Source of the DNA: an uncultured Bacillaceae bacterium
GTDB lineage: Bacteria; Bacillota; Bacilli; Bacillales; Amphibacillaceae
Assembly: GCA_945639745.1 (NCBI GenBank)
Contig: CALZEK010000116.1
Coordinates: 1 to 5,198 of the forward strand
DNA length: 5,198 nucleotides
Reading direction: 5' to 3'
The notes beneath the pieces were generated by a model, which saw nothing but the letters and a program-made list of their open reading frames with translations, did not search any database and was not told where the DNA came from. The position numbers and the translations under genes were made by a program. The first letter of the stretch is position 1, and every line of letters begins with the position of its first letter. Shown here piece by piece: positions 1 through 5,198 of this stretch.

Positions 1-405
1 ACATATAAATATGTTAAATATAAATGTCATCATCCTATTAATATTTGTATTGTTCATCTTAAAGGTGATGAATTAAAGGAAGTTATTCGTGTCTCATTTA
101 CAAAAGAATTTATCAACTTAAAACTACGTGGTTTTGGTTTTAGAGGTGATATTATAGGTCGAATGATTTTTTCAGGAGTCGACATCGAAACACGTTTTCA
201 TAAGACAGGTGAATATGTACAAGAAGTGAATTATTTAGGTGAGTCTTTAGATAATCAAAGAACATATTCTGTTGCTATCCCCGATGCATTTATTTTTGGG
301 AATTTATTGCCAGAGATTGCCAGGTCTAAAAATAAGCAATTATTACTTCCAGAATTTGTAAGGGATTATTTAGCAACAACATTAAAAAAACATTTTAGTA
401 AATAA
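1..405 (+). CDS. yunD: YunD-like bifunctional metallophosphatase/5'-nucleotidase, C-terminal part (5' end outside window)
   Basis: The reading frame is open from base 1 to the TAA at 403-405 and gives the last 134 residues. It looks like the C-terminal 5'-nucleotidase domain of the YunD/UshA-type enzymes, which hydrolyse nucleotides. The metal-binding phosphoesterase domain would lie upstream and is not seen. Visible hallmarks, numbered from the window start, are HHPIN at 10-14, followed by a GDELKEVI stretch (22-29), a RGFGFRG segment at 43-49, and near the end YSVAIPDAF and LPEFVRDYL. The last two fit the YunD-specific tail as I remember it. The ATG at 163 is internal Met55, not a start, because conserved sequence continues upstream of it. 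Synteny supports the call: yunD and yutD are near neighbours in B. subtilis. The family assignment is fairly sure. The exact substrate and whether the protein is exported cannot be judged from this fragment. Confidence 0.78.
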   Translation, partial: TYKYVKYKCHHPINICIVHLKGDELKEVIRVSFTKEFINLKLRGFGFRGDIIGRMIFSGVDIETRFHKTGEYVQEVNYLGESLDNQRTYSVAIPDAFIFGNLLPEIARSKNKQLLLPEFVRDYLATTLKKHFSK

Positions 406-432
406 CTTTTTAAAGTTATTTACTATTTTTTT
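396..432 (+). terminator. Intrinsic terminator of the yunD-like gene
   Basis: A perfect inverted repeat, 396-409 with 412-425 (core AAATAACTTT / AAAGTTATTT), is followed by seven T residues at 426-432. The innermost T-A pair cannot form, so the real loop is about four bases. The left arm contains the TAA stop codon (403-405), so the hairpin starts inside the coding sequence. The stem is A+T-rich but long, which fits Rho-independent termination ahead of the metP promoter. Confidence 0.8.
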
Positions 433-469
433 AATGTGATTATTTTATTTTTTGAAAGATCAGAATACA

Positions 470-498
470 TTGACTAATGGAAATTTAGGATATATAAT
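470..498 (+). promoter_or_regulatory. SigA-type promoter of metP-metS
   Basis: TTGACT at 470-475 (5 of 6 to TTGACA) is separated by 17 bases from a perfect TATAAT at 493-498. This is the best promoter match in the window. Transcription should start near 505, which leaves a leader of about 37 bases before the ATG at 542. That is too short to hold an S-box or T-box riboswitch. Confidence 0.85.
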
Positions 499-516
499 TA
501 TGAAAACGCATTCGCA
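499..516 (+). promoter_or_regulatory. Putative cre site for CcpA over the metP transcription start
   Basis: The core TGAAAACGCATTCG at 501-514 fits the degenerate cre consensus WTGNAANCGNWNNCW at 14 of 15 positions; the final base is the one miss. It lies about -6 to +12 relative to the expected start of transcription, the position from which CcpA normally blocks initiation. This suggests carbon catabolite repression of the amino acid importer. The match is visible in the sequence; CcpA binding is inferred. Confidence 0.55.
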
Positions 517-541
517 AATAAAGTTCGGGAGGTAATTTCTA

Positions 542-2050
542 ATGGAAGCACGTCAACAATGGGGAACAAGAGCAGGGTTTATTTTAGCAGCAGTTGGTTC
601 AGCAGTTGGACTGGGTAATATTTGGCGTTTCCCTGCTGTTGCTTATGAAAATGGTGGTGGAGCATTCTTTATACCGTATTTATTCGCACTTTTAACAGCT
701 GGAATTCCAATACTTATTATGGAATTTACATTAGGTCATAAATATCGTGGATCAGCGCCAATGACTTTAAACAAAGTCAGTAGAAAATCGGAATTTATTG
801 GTTGGTGGGCAGTTATTGTTGCTTTTCTTATATCAACTTATTATTCAGTAATTGTAGCTTGGGCAGTATCTTATTCATGGTTTTCACTTAATTTATCTTG
901 GGGAGAAGATACAGAAGGATTCTTATTTGGGAATTATTTACAATTAGCTGATACTCCAGGAACATTTGGTGGTCTTGTCCCAGGTGTTGTTATACCCCTA
1001 GCTATTATCTGGATTATTGTTTTAGGAATTTTATATAAAGGTGTTAAAAAAGGAATTGAAATTGCTAACCGAATTATGATACCGCTATTATTAATTATAT
1101 TTTTGATTATTGTTATTCGAGCAGTGACATTACCTGGAGCACTTACAGGTTTAGATGAGTTCTTTAAACCTGATTTAACACAAATATTATCACCGAAAGT
1201 TTGGGTTGCAGCCTATGGGCAAATATTCTTTAGTATGTCGATTGCTTTTGCAATTATGATTACTTACGCAAGTTATTTACCTAAAAAATCAGATATTACG
1301 AACAACGCATTTATTACTGGGTTTAGTAACTCGAGTTTTGAATTACTAGCAGGTATTGGTGTATTCTCTGTTTTAGGATTTTTAGCAGCACAACAAGGTG
1401 TACCGGTTAATGAAGTAGTAACAGGTGGCGTAGGATTAGCTTTTGTTGTTTTCCCTGCCATTATTAATGAATTCCCGGCATTCAATGAACTTTTTGGCTT
1501 TTTATTCTTTGCTTCACTTATTTTAGCAGGACTTTCTTCATTGATGTCAATTATTGAAACATATATATCAGGTATTTCTGATAAGTTTGGTGTTTCAAGA
1601 GGGAAATCAGTTCTTTTTGGTGGAGGACTTGCAGCGCTAGTTTCATTGATTTATGCTACACGAGGCGGTTTATACTTCTTAGATACAGTCGATTACTTTA
1701 TTAATAACTTTGGAGTAGCAGCACTTGGATTAGTTGAAGTTGTCTTAATTGCTTGGGTATTACGTAAACTTAAATCTCTTCGTGATCACGCGAACCCAAT
1801 TTCTGATATTCAACTAGGTGCTTGGTGGTCAATCAGTTTAAGTGTTCTTACACCAGCTGTTCTAGGTATTATGATGTTTGGTCTAATCAAAGACAACGTT
1901 TTACGTGAATTTGCTACAGATACTGGAAACTATGAAGGATACTCAGATGCATTTATACTTTATGTTGGTTGGGGATCTGCATTCTTAGCTCTAGTAGGCG
2001 GAATTATTATCGGTTTAATGAAATGGAAGAATTCTAAGGAGGTCAAATAA
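542..2050 (+). CDS. metP: Sodium-dependent amino acid importer, NSS/SNF family (MetP-like, methionine/alanine)
   Basis: A 502-residue membrane transporter of the neurotransmitter:sodium symporter family, which imports amino acids with Na+. TM1 carries the unwound family signature VGSAVGLGNIWRFP (18-31), followed by ENGGGAFFIPY. R29 and D384 occupy the places of the extracellular gate pair (Arg30/Asp404) of LeuT. TM6 shows the family pattern FFSMSIAFAIMITYASY (229-245). I count about 12 hydrophobic segments, roughly 11-33, 39-62, 86-113, 145-165, 174-197, 219-247, 252-283, 313-345, 353-371, 376-408 (two) and 426-495 (two), as in LeuT-length members. The ATG has GGGAGG at 527-532, nine bases upstream. 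The small-subunit gene metS follows one base after the stop, and its AAGGAGG site lies within the last metP codons. This pairing marks the MetPS type, which in Corynebacterium imports methionine and alanine. The family is certain; the substrate is inferred from the partner gene and could be another neutral amino acid. Confidence 0.9.
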   Translation: MEARQQWGTRAGFILAAVGSAVGLGNIWRFPAVAYENGGGAFFIPYLFALLTAGIPILIMEFTLGHKYRGSAPMTLNKVSRKSEFIGWWAVIVAFLISTYYSVIVAWAVSYSWFSLNLSWGEDTEGFLFGNYLQLADTPGTFGGLVPGVVIPLAIIWIIVLGILYKGVKKGIEIANRIMIPLLLIIFLIIVIRAVTLPGALTGLDEFFKPDLTQILSPKVWVAAYGQIFFSMSIAFAIMITYASYLPKKSDITNNAFITGFSNSSFELLAGIGVFSVLGFLAAQQGVPVNEVVTGGVGLAFVVFPAIINEFPAFNELFGFLFFASLILAGLSSLMSIIETYISGISDKFGVSRGKSVLFGGGLAALVSLIYATRGGLYFLDTVDYFINNFGVAALGLVEVVLIAWVLRKLKSLRDHANPISDIQLGAWWSISLSVLTPAVLGIMMFGLIKDNVLREFATDTGNYEGYSDAFILYVGWGSAFLALVGGIIIGLMKWKNSKEVK

Positions 2051-2051
2051 G

Positions 2052-2165
2052 ATGAGCATGAGTGCGATAGTTGTAATGATTATTGGAATGTTAGTTATTT
2101 GGGGCGGATTGGTTGCAAGTATCTCTAATGCCGTCATTAAATCAAAAAGGAAGAAAAAACTCTAA
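2052..2165 (+). CDS. metS: MetS-like small subunit of the methionine/alanine NSS importer (37 aa)
   Basis: A very short gene that automatic callers often miss. It encodes a 37-residue protein with one transmembrane helix (about residues 4-25, including the motif VIWGGL at 15-20) and a strongly basic tail (KSKRKKKL, 30-37), which predicts a cytoplasmic C-terminus. AAGGAGG at 2036-2042 lies nine bases before the ATG; Met3 is a possible alternative start. It is one base downstream of metP and ahead of a strong terminator, so the two genes form a closed bicistron and are probably translationally coupled. Size, topology, the W-G-G motif and position match the MetS family, whose founding member is needed for MetP activity in Corynebacterium. 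How it helps the transporter is not shown by the sequence. Confidence 0.88.
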   Translation: MSMSAIVVMIIGMLVIWGGLVASISNAVIKSKRKKKL

Positions 2166-2168
2166 AAT

Positions 2169-2212
2169 AAAGTGAGTCTTTAGGTTATCTCTAAAGGCTC
2201 ACTTTTTATTTT
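2169..2212 (+). terminator. Intrinsic terminator of metP-metS
   Basis: The 15-base arms 2169-2183 and 2191-2205 (AAAGTGAGTCTTTAG and its complement) pair throughout, with one G-U pair (T2177 with G2197) around a seven-base loop. A T-rich tail follows at 2203-2212. It begins three bases after the metS stop and is the strongest hairpin in the window. Confidence 0.92.
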
Positions 2213-2225
2213 AAAATAATATCCT

Positions 2226-2253
2226 TTGGGAATAAAATTATCTATGATAAAAT
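2226..2253 (+). promoter_or_regulatory. Predicted promoter of yutD
   Basis: TTGGGA at 2226-2231 (4 of 6), a 16-base spacer, and TAAAAT at 2248-2253 (5 of 6) with the extended -10 element TGA at 2245-2247. Transcription would start near 2260 and give a leader of about 65 bases, in which I see no structure. Its position just after the metPS terminator makes a separate yutD promoter necessary. Confidence 0.65.
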
Positions 2254-2325
2254 GGATTAACTCATACATATGATTTAAAATTTAATGATAAATAGAAAAT
2301 TGTTTTAAAGTAAGGAGGCACTTGG

Positions 2326-2604
2326 ATGATTGAATTATTTGGTAGTCAATACGAAATTATAGAAGATAATCGAAATGCATTTGATGCTGAAGCCTTAGAA
2401 GCACGTTATTCTGAAATCTTAAAGAAGTACGATTATATTGTTGGCGATTGGGGTTATAATCAATTAAGATTAAAAGGCTTTTATGAAACAACTAATAAAA
2501 AAGCTGCATATGATTCTAGAATAAATATGTTAGATGATTATTTACTCGAGTATTGTAATTTTGGTTGTGCTTATTTTGTGTTAAAAAAAATAAAAGAAAA
2601 GTAG
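2326..2604 (+). CDS. yutD: YutD family conserved protein (DUF1027), function unknown
   Basis: A 92-residue soluble protein. I recognise the YutD family from the central block YDYIVGDWGYNQLRLKGFY (35-53) and the C-terminal block DDYLLEYCNFGCAYFVLKK (70-88), which includes two cysteines, C77 and C81. The start is supported by AAGGAGG at 2312-2318, seven bases upstream. The family is widespread in Firmicutes and has no assigned biochemical role that I can state. In Bacillus it sits next to yutE; here an opposite-strand amidase gene separates the two, so yutD is a single-gene unit between its own promoter and a terminator. The stop codon TAG (2602-2604) lies within the terminator stem. A run of eight A residues near the 3' end (2583-2590) is part of the normal frame. 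Confidence 0.9.
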   Translation: MIELFGSQYEIIEDNRNAFDAEALEARYSEILKKYDYIVGDWGYNQLRLKGFYETTNKKAAYDSRINMLDDYLLEYCNFGCAYFVLKKIKEK

Positions 2605-2626
2605 AATCTCAGTAGATTCTACTTTT
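2597..2626. terminator. Bidirectional terminator between yutD (+) and amidase (-)
   Basis: Perfect 13-base arms, 2597-2609 (AAAAGTAGAATCT) and 2614-2626, enclose the four-base loop CAGT. The plus strand has a T tract at 2623-2628. The minus strand reads out into TTTT followed by further T-rich sequence, so the hairpin can stop transcripts from both sides. The yutD stop codon is inside the left arm and the amidase stop codon abuts the right arm, leaving almost no spacer between the convergent genes. Confidence 0.9.
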
Positions 2627-4075
2627 TTAATTTTTAAAAGTACTTCTTTGATAACCTGAAAAATGTTTTTCAATATATTCACCAAGTTCAAAAATAGCCT
2701 CTTCATTACCTACCTTACTCATAACTTGAATACCAATCGGCAAATCATTTTCATCAAAGCCAACAGGAATAGTTAAAGAAGGGAATCCCCAAACATTTGC
2801 ATATGTTACATAGGGTAAATACTTCAGATAAGTTTTTTTAATTGAAAATATTTCATGATATAAATCACCATGTTTAGGTGCACTACTGTGATGAACAGGG
2901 AAGATAATTAAGCGGTTATTTAAATGTTGATCAACTGCTTTTTGTCCATAAATTAAAATATTTTCAATCTCTTTTAATCTATTTTGAGAAGGCTTAAATA
3001 AATTTGCTCCAATAATTGCCCAAGAAAGATAGGCGTCGACTTGTGTGTTTTTAAAAGCTTTTTCTTGGATATAAGCTTTCCAAAGATTGACTTTATCAGT
3101 ATTGAAAGCAATTTTTTTAATGTGATTAGCACCGTTAATCGACATGATTTCTTGCCATATTTTAGCAGTATCATCAAAATAAGGTGGAATAGATTCATTT
3201 GCCCCATATGCATGAATAAGTAATTCTTTTACTTTAGTTAATTGCTGACTTGTATAGTCTGAAATCGGATAACCGTTATCAACAGGAAGAATATCAATTT
3301 CAAACTTTTCATAATGATTTCTTTTAACATGCTTTTTAGAAATTAAGTCGTTAACTAATTTCATATCTCTGACAGATTTACCAATTGGGCCGAGTCCTAA
3401 CATATGTTTTTGTTGATCAATGATTGTGGGTGGAAAATGTCCAGTCTCATTAACTTGAAAAGCGCCCGACTTGAAACCGACAACACCTGAAAAGTGACTA
3501 GGAAATCGGATGGATCCACCGATATCAGAACAGAGTCCAAAAGCGGTCGCTCCTGTGCTGACTAGAGTAGCTTCCCCACCACTTGATCCACCAGCTGTGT
3601 GATCAAGATTCCAAGCATTATTGGTCCGACCGAATAATTTATTCGTTGTTTCCTGATAAAAACAAAGCGCTGGGGTATTTGTTTTTCCTAAAATAATTGC
3701 CCCAGCCTCACGCAGCAGTTTAACTGTTTTAGCATCTTCGGTTTTTATAATATCTTTTCGGTGGGTAATCCCACCTGTTGTTTGCATACCATTTACATCA
3801 AAAGATTCTTTAATGCTAATTGGAACACCAAATAAAGGTAAGCGACGCTTGGTTTGATCTGTTTCTAAATCGCATTTTTTGGCTTCATCAAGAGCTTCTT
3901 TGAAACGTGGTTCAACAACTGCATTTAATTTATCATTTGTTTGCTTAATATGATTAATGTATGCTTCAGTCACAAATTCACTAGTCAATTGATTAGTAGC
4001 AATTAATCTAGCAATTTCTGTGGCATCCATATCTAAAAGAGTTTCTGTTGAATAGTTATTTATTAGAGTCGACAT
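2627..4075 (-). CDS. Amidase-signature family hydrolase, FAAH-like core
   Basis: A 482-residue enzyme that should hydrolyse a carboxylic amide through the Ser-cisSer-Lys triad. The triad is intact: K89 in PISIKES, S164 in AGGSSGGE (161-168), and nucleophile S188 in SDIGGSIRFPS (183-193). The spacings K-75-S-24-S equal those of mammalian FAAH (K142, S217, S241). GGSSGGE and DIGGSIRFPS are closer to FAAH than to the GatA form DTGGSIR. The C-terminal PSLTIPVGFDENDLPIGIQVM block is also typical of the family. No signal peptide is seen. The start has GGAGGA at 4087-4082, six bases upstream. No gatB or gatC is nearby, which argues against a tRNA amidotransferase role. The gene lies on the opposite strand between yutD and yutE and forms its own unit. 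The substrate is unknown; a fatty acid amide or other small amide is possible. Confidence 0.88.
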   Translation of the reverse strand: MSTLINNYSTETLLDMDATEIARLIATNQLTSEFVTEAYINHIKQTNDKLNAVVEPRFKEALDEAKKCDLETDQTKRRLPLFGVPISIKESFDVNGMQTTGGITHRKDIIKTEDAKTVKLLREAGAIILGKTNTPALCFYQETTNKLFGRTNNAWNLDHTAGGSSGGEATLVSTGATAFGLCSDIGGSIRFPSHFSGVVGFKSGAFQVNETGHFPPTIIDQQKHMLGLGPIGKSVRDMKLVNDLISKKHVKRNHYEKFEIDILPVDNGYPISDYTSQQLTKVKELLIHAYGANESIPPYFDDTAKIWQEIMSINGANHIKKIAFNTDKVNLWKAYIQEKAFKNTQVDAYLSWAIIGANLFKPSQNRLKEIENILIYGQKAVDQHLNNRLIIFPVHHSSAPKHGDLYHEIFSIKKTYLKYLPYVTYANVWGFPSLTIPVGFDENDLPIGIQVMSKVGNEEAIFELGEYIEKHFSGYQRSTFKN

Positions 4076-4105
4076 AAGTAATCCTCCAATCTGATATATA
4101 AATTG

Positions 4106-4114
4106 ATTATAACA
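4106..4114 (-). promoter_or_regulatory. Predicted extended -10 promoter of the amidase gene
   Basis: On the minus strand TGT (4114-4112) directly precedes a perfect TATAAT (4111-4106). No convincing -35 box is seen at the expected distance, so the extended -10 would have to carry recognition. Transcription would start near 4099 and give a leader of about 24 bases, just enough for the ribosome binding site. Confidence 0.6.
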
Positions 4115-4131
4115 TGTAAGATTTATAATGG

Positions 4132-4146
4132 TCTGAAAAAGTCAGA
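4132..4146. repeat. Short perfect inverted repeat in the divergent promoter region
   Basis: TCTGA (4132-4136) and TCAGA (4142-4146) form a perfect inverted repeat around AAAAG. It lies between the two divergent -10 boxes, just upstream of the amidase promoter, where an operator would be expected. Five-base arms can arise by chance in A+T-rich DNA, so operator function is only a suggestion. Confidence 0.35.
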
Positions 4147-4174
4147 ATGTTATCATATTATAATATAGTTAATA

Positions 4175-4183
4175 TGGTATAAT
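4175..4183 (+). promoter_or_regulatory. Predicted extended -10 promoter of yutE and the downstream regulator
   Basis: TGG (4175-4177) followed by a perfect TATAAT (4178-4183). The -35 region is only A+T-rich, without a clear TTGACA. The leader to the ATG at 4216 would be about 25 bases. A second TATAAT at 4159-4164 lacks the TG extension and is less likely to be used. Confidence 0.65.
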
Positions 4184-4215
4184 AGTATTTATAATAACTA
4201 AAGTGAGGGATACAT

Positions 4216-4656
4216 ATGTATTTTGTAGATCGTAGTAAGATTGAAAAAATATTAGTGTACATGGATGAATTATTAAATGAAATTAAAGATAAACCATTTG
4301 ATTCAAAGCTTGAAAAGTTAGGATTAGAAAGAAGTACACAAATGATTATTGAATCAATTATGGATGTAGGAAATATGATGATTGATGGTTTTATTATGAG
4401 AGATCCGGGTAGCTACCATGACATTATTGATATATTAATAGATGAGCGTGTTCTTCCAGCTGAAGATGAAACAGCTTATAAAAAAGTTGTTGATTTAAGA
4501 CAAGTGCTTGTACAAAATTATTTAGATGTTGATGATGAATTATTAATAAAGATAATGAATGAAGAAAAAACAACATTAGAACAGTTTAGTATGCATATAA
4601 AAACTTACTTAACAAATGAACTTGGTGTAGCAAATGCATTTTCAAAAGAAGACTAA
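4216..4656 (+). CDS. yutE: YutE, HepT-like DUF86 protein
   Basis: A 146-residue, probably all-helical protein of the DUF86/HepT-like family. Family features are ERSTQMIIESIMDVGN (38-53), PGSYHDIIDIL (64-74) and LRQVLVQNYLDVD (94-106). In HepT toxins the last block carries the RX4-6H RNase motif followed by a tyrosine that the antitoxin AMPylates. Here R95 and Y102 are present, but the histidine position is Q100. No MNT nucleotidyltransferase antitoxin gene is beside it. Together these suggest a housekeeping relative rather than an active toxin, in line with the conserved YutE of Bacilli. GTGAGGGA at 4204-4211 serves as the ribosome binding site. The gene is followed after 13 bases by a SufR-like regulator, so the two are probably co-transcribed. 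Its function is unknown. Confidence 0.85.
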   Translation: MYFVDRSKIEKILVYMDELLNEIKDKPFDSKLEKLGLERSTQMIIESIMDVGNMMIDGFIMRDPGSYHDIIDILIDERVLPAEDETAYKKVVDLRQVLVQNYLDVDDELLIKIMNEEKTTLEQFSMHIKTYLTNELGVANAFSKED

Positions 4657-4669
4657 GAGGTGAGGTTGA

Positions 4670-5198
4670 ATGAAGAAAAAAGCGACGACAAAAGAACAAT
4701 TACTCCTTGTCTTAAAAAAAGAAAGTGAATGTTCTATGAAAGATATTATGAAACATTTTACAATATCTGAAATAGCGATTCGCCGTCATCTTCGTGAACT
4801 TATATCACAAGGGTTAATTCAAGAGAAGGCTGTTAAACAAGAAATAGGCCGTCCCTATCACAAATATAAACTAACATCACTCGGACATGACACATTCCCT
4901 AACCAAGATAACTCGCTACCGCTAGAAATTTTATCAGATTTAGAATCCACATTAGGTAGAGAAGCAGTATCTACAGTATTAGCTCAACGTAAACAGCGTG
5001 AATCTAACGCTTATCAGGCAGAAATTCAAGATAAGCCTTTTGATGAACAAATAAAAAGAGTTGCTGATTTGCAAGATAAAGAAGGCTATATGGTCGAGTA
5101 TAAAAAGAATCCTGATGGAAGTTTTGAAATTATTAATTATAACTGTCCGGTTTACAGTATTGCTGCTACATATAATGAAGTGTGTGATAATGAAAAAG
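4670..5198 (+). CDS. SufR-like winged-helix transcriptional regulator, N-terminal part (3' end outside window)
   Basis: The frame is open from the ATG at 4670 to the window end and gives 176 residues without a stop. Residues 6-50 form a helix-turn-helix (SMKDIMKHF, then EIAIRRHLREL as the recognition region). They are followed by a wing with the motif GRPYHKYKLTSLG (60-72), typical of the DeoR-type SufR group. C159 and C172 are spaced CX12C, the first part of the CX12CX13-14C pattern with which SufR proteins bind an Fe-S cluster; the next cysteine would fall beyond the window. Such regulators repress Fe-S cluster assembly (suf) genes, but no suf gene is visible here, so the target is inferred only from the family. 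AGGTGAGG at 4658-4665 provides the ribosome binding site. The 13-base gap after yutE implies a shared transcript. Confidence 0.8.
   Translation, partial: MKKKATTKEQLLLVLKKESECSMKDIMKHFTISEIAIRRHLRELISQGLIQEKAVKQEIGRPYHKYKLTSLGHDTFPNQDNSLPLEILSDLESTLGREAVSTVLAQRKQRESNAYQAEIQDKPFDEQIKRVADLQDKEGYMVEYKKNPDGSFEIINYNCPVYSIAATYNEVCDNEK

Noticed and set aside
163..405. Independent 80-residue gene starting at ATG 163
   Set aside because: The same frame is open to the window start and encodes conserved family blocks (HHPIN, RGFGFRG) upstream, so this ATG is an internal methionine of a longer gene.
406..541. Methionine riboswitch or T-box upstream of metP
   Set aside because: The promoter leaves a leader of only about 37 bases, with no room for either element and no T-box-like pairing.
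1273..1485. Open frame of 70 codons on the minus strand
   Set aside because: It lies wholly inside metP, has no credible ribosome binding site and gives a low-complexity protein; it is an antisense shadow.
2583..2590. Run of eight A residues in yutD as a programmed frameshift site
   Set aside because: The zero frame ends normally 12 bases later after the complete YutD domain, and no alternative frame extends the protein meaningfully.
2974..3223. Two open frames (minus 2974-3213, plus 3041-3223) inside the amidase gene
   Set aside because: Both are off-frame shadows of the well-supported amidase coding sequence, with hydrophobic or lysine-rich translations typical of A+T-rich shadows.
4109..4153. 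Inverted repeat ATAACAT / ATGTTAT in the divergent spacer
   Set aside because: Seven-base A+T-rich arms 31 bases apart are expected by chance here, and they are not concentric with the TCTGA repeat.
4216..5198. HepT/MNT-type toxin-antitoxin pair formed by yutE and the next gene
   Set aside because: The downstream gene is a winged-helix regulator, not a nucleotidyltransferase, and the HepT catalytic histidine position is glutamine.

Overview
The window reads as a chromosomal stretch of a low-GC Gram-positive bacterium, most likely of the Staphylococcaceae or a close relative within Bacillales. The evidence is the strong A+T bias, AAGGAGG-type ribosome binding sites, SigA-like promoters with TGn extensions, and proteins typical of that group (YunD, YutD, YutE, SufR-like, and a MetP/MetS transporter pair). 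The species cannot be fixed from the sequence alone.

Layout. (1) 1-405 is the 3' end of a YunD-type 5'-nucleotidase/metallophosphatase gene, closed by a hairpin terminator that includes its stop codon. (2) 470-2212 is a self-contained transcription unit. It has a near-consensus promoter, a good match to a CcpA cre box over the expected start of transcription, metP (12-TM sodium-coupled amino acid importer of the NSS family), the 37-residue small subunit metS one base downstream, and a strong terminator. (3) 2226-2626 is a monocistronic yutD unit with its own promoter. It ends in a short bidirectional terminator shared with the convergent amidase gene. (4) 2627-4075 on the minus strand is an amidase-signature hydrolase whose core resembles fatty acid amide hydrolase (FAAH) more than GatA. 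(5) 4076-4215 is a divergent promoter region with one extended -10 on each strand and a short inverted repeat between them. (6) 4216-5198 is an operon of yutE (HepT/DUF86-like) followed 13 bases later by a SufR-like winged-helix regulator that runs off the window.

Functionally the window is ordinary core genome with two insertions. In Bacillus subtilis yunD, lipA (yutB), yutD and yutE lie in one neighbourhood and yutD directly precedes yutE. Here metPS lies between yunD and yutD, and an opposite-strand amidase splits yutD from yutE. I see no phage, transposon, CRISPR array, tRNA or rRNA, and no convincing undescribed system. The items most worth a second look are the putative cre control of metPS, the FAAH-like amidase placed inside a usually contiguous pair, and a YutE that lacks the histidine of the HepT nuclease motif. 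No gene-free stretch exceeds 300 bases.
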